Shown: positions 7,283-9,393 of the stretch, one piece after another | How the letters are laid out: each line of letters opens with the position of its first letter | Numbering within the stretch: position 1 is the stretch's first letter | From: JAGVSR01 sp046074825 | GTDB lineage: Bacteria; Pseudomonadota; Alphaproteobacteria; Rhizobiales; Hyphomicrobiaceae | DNA: 9,393 nt | Direction: 5' to 3' | Assembly: GCA_046074825.1 (NCBI GenBank) | Contig: JBJTOZ010000023.1 | Location: forward strand, 1-9,393 | The notes under the pieces: model-generated | Told to the model about the DNA's origin: nothing | Seen by the model: the letters and a program-made list of their open reading frames with translations, nothing else | The model's database searches: none | Program-made: the position numbers and the translations under genes

Positions 7283-7353
7283 TTTTCTTGCTCTCTTGTT
7301 GATACTTCTCTAATATAAGAATTCTGGGTTTATGCTATGATAATTTTTTTTCT

Positions 7354-7359
7354 ATTATA
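7354..7359 (-). promoter_or_regulatory. Candidate -10 element for the Lon-like/USP-like unit
   Basis: The minus strand reads a perfect TATAAT about 70 nt before the GTG start, a good distance for a short leader. The matching -35 is poor (TTTCTG at 16-nt spacing), so the promoter would be weak or activator-dependent. Because the surrounding 12 bases are palindromic, the plus strand also reads TATAAT (7356-7361). This is an A/T-rich area, so chance occurrence is possible. Confidence 0.3.
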
Positions 7360-7427
7360 ATAGGAAAATCCATGACAGAAATCTTAGCATTTCCTTTATT
7401 GCGTAAACGGTCCAATGTCTTCTGATG

Positions 7428-7450
7428 TTTTTTACATTTCTTGTAAAAAA
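7428..7450. promoter_or_regulatory. 9-bp palindromic dyad, candidate operator
   Basis: TTTTTTACA (7428-7436) and TGTAAAAAA (7442-7450) are perfect inverted repeats around a 5-nt centre. The arms start with T-run and end with A-run, so this is not a terminator in either direction. The TTTACA-N5-TGTAAA core looks like the binding site of a dimeric regulator, but I cannot name the family. Its centre is 46.5 bp from that of the FNR/FixK box. Confidence 0.35.
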
Positions 7451-7473
7451 GGACTTATCTTTTAGAGTGCCCT

Positions 7474-7497
7474 AGAATTTGATTTGGATCAAATTCT
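7474..7497. promoter_or_regulatory. Perfect FNR/FixK-type operator inside a 9-bp dyad
   Basis: TTGATTTGGATCAA at 7479-7492 matches TTGAT-N4-ATCAA in all ten fixed positions, and the inverted repeat extends outwards to 9 bp per arm (AGAATTTGA and TCAAATTCT). CRP/FNR-family regulators (FNR, FnrL, FixK) bind this sequence under low oxygen. It lies about 150 bp upstream of metK and about 200 bp upstream of the Lon-like gene. A TAGAAT hexamer (7473-7478) with AGGACT 17 nt upstream touches the left edge; if that is the metK promoter, binding would repress it. As an RNA hairpin it is followed by only four T, so an attenuator is a less likely alternative. Confidence 0.6.
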
Positions 7498-7598
7498 TTT
7501 AGCGCAGATCGAGACATTTGATCTCTATATCATCTCGTTTTGTTTTTCGATAAGAAATCCGTCTATAAGAGTGGACCAAGTTTCCAAGTGTTAGAGCC

Positions 7599-7643
7599 AT
7601 GAGGTCTTCAAGACTTCTTCAGAAAATTTTTGGTTTTCTTTGA
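7599..7643 (+). CDS. 14-codon upstream ORF overlapping the metK start (putative)
   Basis: An ATG at 7599 opens a short frame, MRSSRLLQKIFGFL, whose TGA stop overlaps the metK ATG as TGATG. TTAGAG lies just before its start, whereas metK itself has only a T-rich stretch before its ATG. This geometry would allow translational coupling or a leader-peptide role. The ORF also contains a small hairpin (GAGGTC, loop TTCAA, GACTTC). An ORF of this length easily arises by chance, so it is a suggestion only. Confidence 0.25.
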   Translation: MRSSRLLQKIFGFL

Positions 7644-8845
7644 TGTCTATTATAATAGATCAGCTGACAGATATGAGCCCCGATAGCCGTGCCGTTGAAA
7701 TTGTGGAGCGCAAGGGATTGGGGCATCCCGATACAATCTGCGATAACATTAGCGAAACCTTTAGTGTTGCCCTCTCTCAGTATTATCTCAAAGAATTTGG
7801 TCTTATCTTCCACCACAATGTCGATAAAGTTTTATTGTCTGCAGGCCAATCGCGTGCTGAATTTGGTGCGGGTAAAATACTAAAACCTATCGAACTTTAT
7901 CTTTCAGGTCGAGCAACAGCTCTTGTTGAAGGGCGAACTATTCCCCTCGCAGATATCGCTCAAAAAACCGTTCTTTCATGGTTTGAGAATAATTTGCATG
8001 CCTTTGATGCAAAAAACTGTCTTCGTATCCACACAATTACCCAACCTGGTTCCTCGGAACTTGTAAGTTTATTTATGCGCCAAAAGGAAAAAGGGACCTA
8101 TCTTTCGAATGATACGTCCTGCGGGGTTGGTTTCGCTCCCGCAAGTGAGCTTGAGCGTCTTGTTCTTGCTGTTGAAAGAAAACTCAATGCGAAAGAGTTT
8201 AAAGCTCACTTTCCCGAAGCAGGTGAAGACATCAAAGTCATGGGCTTTCGTGTCAAAGATCAGATGACCTTGACACTCGCATGCGCTTTTATCAGTCGTT
8301 ACTTAAAGTCACTAAAAGATTACAAGAAGGCAAAAGAAGCCCTTTACGAAGAATCACTTGCCCTTTGTAAGCAGATCACAAAAAAAGAGGTTCGCCTTTC
8401 CATTAATTCAGGAGATGATTTGGACATAGGAGATATCTATCTTACGGTGTCAGGGACGTCTGCAGAGGCAGGAGATGATGGAGAAACAGGGCGTGGAAAT
8501 CGTATGAATGGCTTGATTACGCCGATGCGTCCGATGTGTCTTGAAGCAGTTGCAGGAAAAAACCCAATCACGCATGTAGGCAAACTTTATACAGCAGCTG
8601 CGAGTAAAATAGCTCATGCCGTAGTTGGGGAGGTACAAGGAGTTATGAGTGCGGAGTGTTACCTCGTCAGTCAGATTGGTGTTCCTATTCATGAGCCAAG
8701 TTGTGCACACGTTCGGGTTCAATTTCCCGAAAAAAGAATTCCAACCGACATTCAACGAAAAGTAGAAGACATCACTCAAAGAGAAATAGCCGATATTCCT
8801 AATCTATGGAAAGCTTTTCTAGCTCAAGAAATTACTGTGGCTTAA
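7643..8845 (+). CDS. S-adenosylmethionine synthetase, archaeal type
   Basis: The 400-residue enzyme makes S-adenosylmethionine from methionine and ATP. It belongs to the archaeal AdoMet synthetase family (PF01941), not to the usual bacterial MetK: VERKGLGHPDTICD near residues 21-34 and GDDGETGRGNRMNGLITPMR at 277-296, followed by AGKNPITHVGKLY, are hallmarks of the archaeal form, and length agrees (about 400). The ATG at 7643 is chosen over the TTG immediately before it, and it overlaps the stop of a short upstream ORF. No good Shine-Dalgarno is present. No deletion or frameshift is seen, so it is probably active. It stands alone, convergent with the EEP gene. Archaeal-type enzymes occur sporadically in bacteria, which suggests horizontal acquisition. 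Whether a standard metK exists elsewhere in this genome cannot be seen. Confidence 0.93.
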   Translation: MSIIIDQLTDMSPDSRAVEIVERKGLGHPDTICDNISETFSVALSQYYLKEFGLIFHHNVDKVLLSAGQSRAEFGAGKILKPIELYLSGRATALVEGRTIPLADIAQKTVLSWFENNLHAFDAKNCLRIHTITQPGSSELVSLFMRQKEKGTYLSNDTSCGVGFAPASELERLVLAVERKLNAKEFKAHFPEAGEDIKVMGFRVKDQMTLTLACAFISRYLKSLKDYKKAKEALYEESLALCKQITKKEVRLSINSGDDLDIGDIYLTVSGTSAEAGDDGETGRGNRMNGLITPMRPMCLEAVAGKNPITHVGKLYTAAASKIAHAVVGEVQGVMSAECYLVSQIGVPIHEPSCAHVRVQFPEKRIPTDIQRKVEDITQREIADIPNLWKAFLAQEITVA

Positions 8846-8902
8846 GAAATTACGCGTTTCAAACACTGAGCTTCTGATTAAATCTTTTTTTCTCTTTGAT
8901 AC

Positions 8903-9393
8903 TTAATCCAATTCGAATTCAGCCACGACAGGGGCATGGTGCGATCCAGGAGGGCTGTCAACCTTAGAGAAACTTATTGCTTCATCCCCAAGTGTTTCAT
9001 TGTGCACATCGATACTTCTAAACAAGGCATAAAGTCCTCGACTGACTAGAATATGATCCACCATCTGAGGACGCCCTCCATGCAACAAACTCCATCTGCG
9101 ATCTTCGGATATTGCTCTATCAAGAACGACAAAACTGCCCGAGCTTAGGAGACCATTACCAGTATCTTCTTCTGCTCCTACAACAATTTTAAGAGGGGTT
9201 TCATGATCTTGAGCATTAAAATCTCCAGCTAGAGCAATCTTCTTCTGAGGATCAGATTTAAGTATCTGATCTAAGAGCATACGCAATTCCAAGGCCTGTC
9301 CCGATCTTTGAAATGAAGACATAAAAAATCCTTCAGCCCAACCTGAGATGTTTTTCCAAACAAAAGGCCCAATTTTCTGTCCTGAGATCTGAT
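8903..9393 (-). CDS. Endonuclease/exonuclease/phosphatase-family protein, 5'-truncated
   Basis: This is the C-terminal part of an EEP-fold (PF03372) metal-dependent phosphodiesterase or nuclease. The frame stays open to the right edge without a stop (upstream residues include SGWAEGFF), so the ATG at 9322 is internal and the gene begins outside the window. Visible motifs are GDFN (9215-9226), with the catalytic Asp/Asn pair, and MVDHILVS (starting at 9064). The terminal SDHxPV motif reads SHHAPV, with His replacing Asp (codon at 8939-8941), followed by VAEFELD at the C-terminus. The histidine taken as the general base is retained. Sequence around SGWAEGFF and ALELRMLLDQI recalls alphaproteobacterial EEP proteins of unknown substrate. 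It converges with metK across a 57-bp gap. Confidence 0.85.
   Translation of the reverse strand, partial: QISGQKIGPFVWKNISGWAEGFFMSSFQRSGQALELRMLLDQILKSDPQKKIALAGDFNAQDHETPLKIVVGAEEDTGNGLLSSGSFVVLDRAISEDRRWSLLHGGRPQMVDHILVSRGLYALFRSIDVHNETLGDEAISFSKVDSPPGSHHAPVVAEFELD

Larger units (their letters stand above)
7283..7642. other. Divergent regulatory region between the Lon-like gene and metK
   Basis: This 360-bp region contains, from left to right, a palindromic CTATTATAATAG (7352-7363) that gives a perfect TATAAT on both strands, a 9-bp dyad (7428-7450), a perfect FNR/FixK box (7479-7492), a weaker half-matching repeat TTGAT-N6-ATCAT (7518-7533), and a 14-codon ORF ending on the metK start. 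No tRNA or known SAM/SAH riboswitch pattern was recognised. The concentration of palindromes suggests regulated divergent transcription. Confidence 0.6.

Noticed and set aside
7500..7640. SAM or SAH riboswitch in the metK leader
   Set aside because: I looked for the compact pseudoknot and conserved blocks of SAM-II/SAM-V/SAM-SAH types and saw none. A covariance-model search would decide; I would not call one from the bare sequence.
8846..8902. Intrinsic terminator between metK and the EEP gene
   Set aside because: There is a T7 run (8885-8891), but no stable G/C-containing hairpin directly before it.
9320..9322. ATG at 9322 as the start of the EEP gene
   Set aside because: The frame continues without a stop to the right edge and the extra residues fit the family, so this methionine is internal.

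Overview
This window looks like a chromosomal segment of a moderately AT-rich proteobacterium, most likely an alphaproteobacterium. The reasons are a DUF5330-like small protein, two FNR/FixK-type TTGAT-N4-ATCAA palindromes, a type I-secreted RTX protein, and an endonuclease/exonuclease/phosphatase (EEP) protein resembling alphaproteobacterial relatives. The assignment rests on recalled family features, not on a search. No rRNA, tRNA, CRISPR, insertion sequence or phage gene was seen.

Layout, left to right. (1) 1-2093 (+) is the 3' end of a large secreted RTX adhesin. It carries two classes of tandem Ig-like repeat, a cadherin-like segment, five RTX nonapeptides and a type I secretion tail; the gene begins before the window. 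(2) 2295-3332 (-) is a nine-repeat TPR protein, convergent with the adhesin. (3) 3333-3695 is a very AT-rich divergent intergenic region with one near-perfect FNR/FixK-type site and a long inverted repeat. (4) 3696-3983 (+) is a small membrane-anchored or exported DUF5330-like protein. (5) 4008-7282 (-) is a two-gene unit. A Lon-like protease of the AAA_32/LonB type with a visibly broken Walker A motif is followed, through an ATGA stop/start overlap, by a universal-stress-protein (USP)-like protein that has lost the nucleotide-binding glycine motif. (6) 7283-7642 is a divergent regulatory region holding a perfect FNR/FixK box, a second strong palindrome and a 14-codon upstream ORF. (7) 7643-8845 (+) is an archaeal-type S-adenosylmethionine synthetase. 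(8) 8903-9393 (-) is the 3' part of an EEP-family hydrolase that runs off the right edge.

The most interesting part is 4008-7642. An apparently ATP-independent Lon-like protease is translationally linked to a degenerate USP-fold protein, and the pair is divergent from a probably horizontally acquired archaeal-type MetK across a promoter region with a perfect redox-type operator. A similar operator lies upstream of the TPR gene, so parts of the window may share oxygen- or redox-responsive control. That link is inference. The sites and the motif losses are read directly from the sequence.
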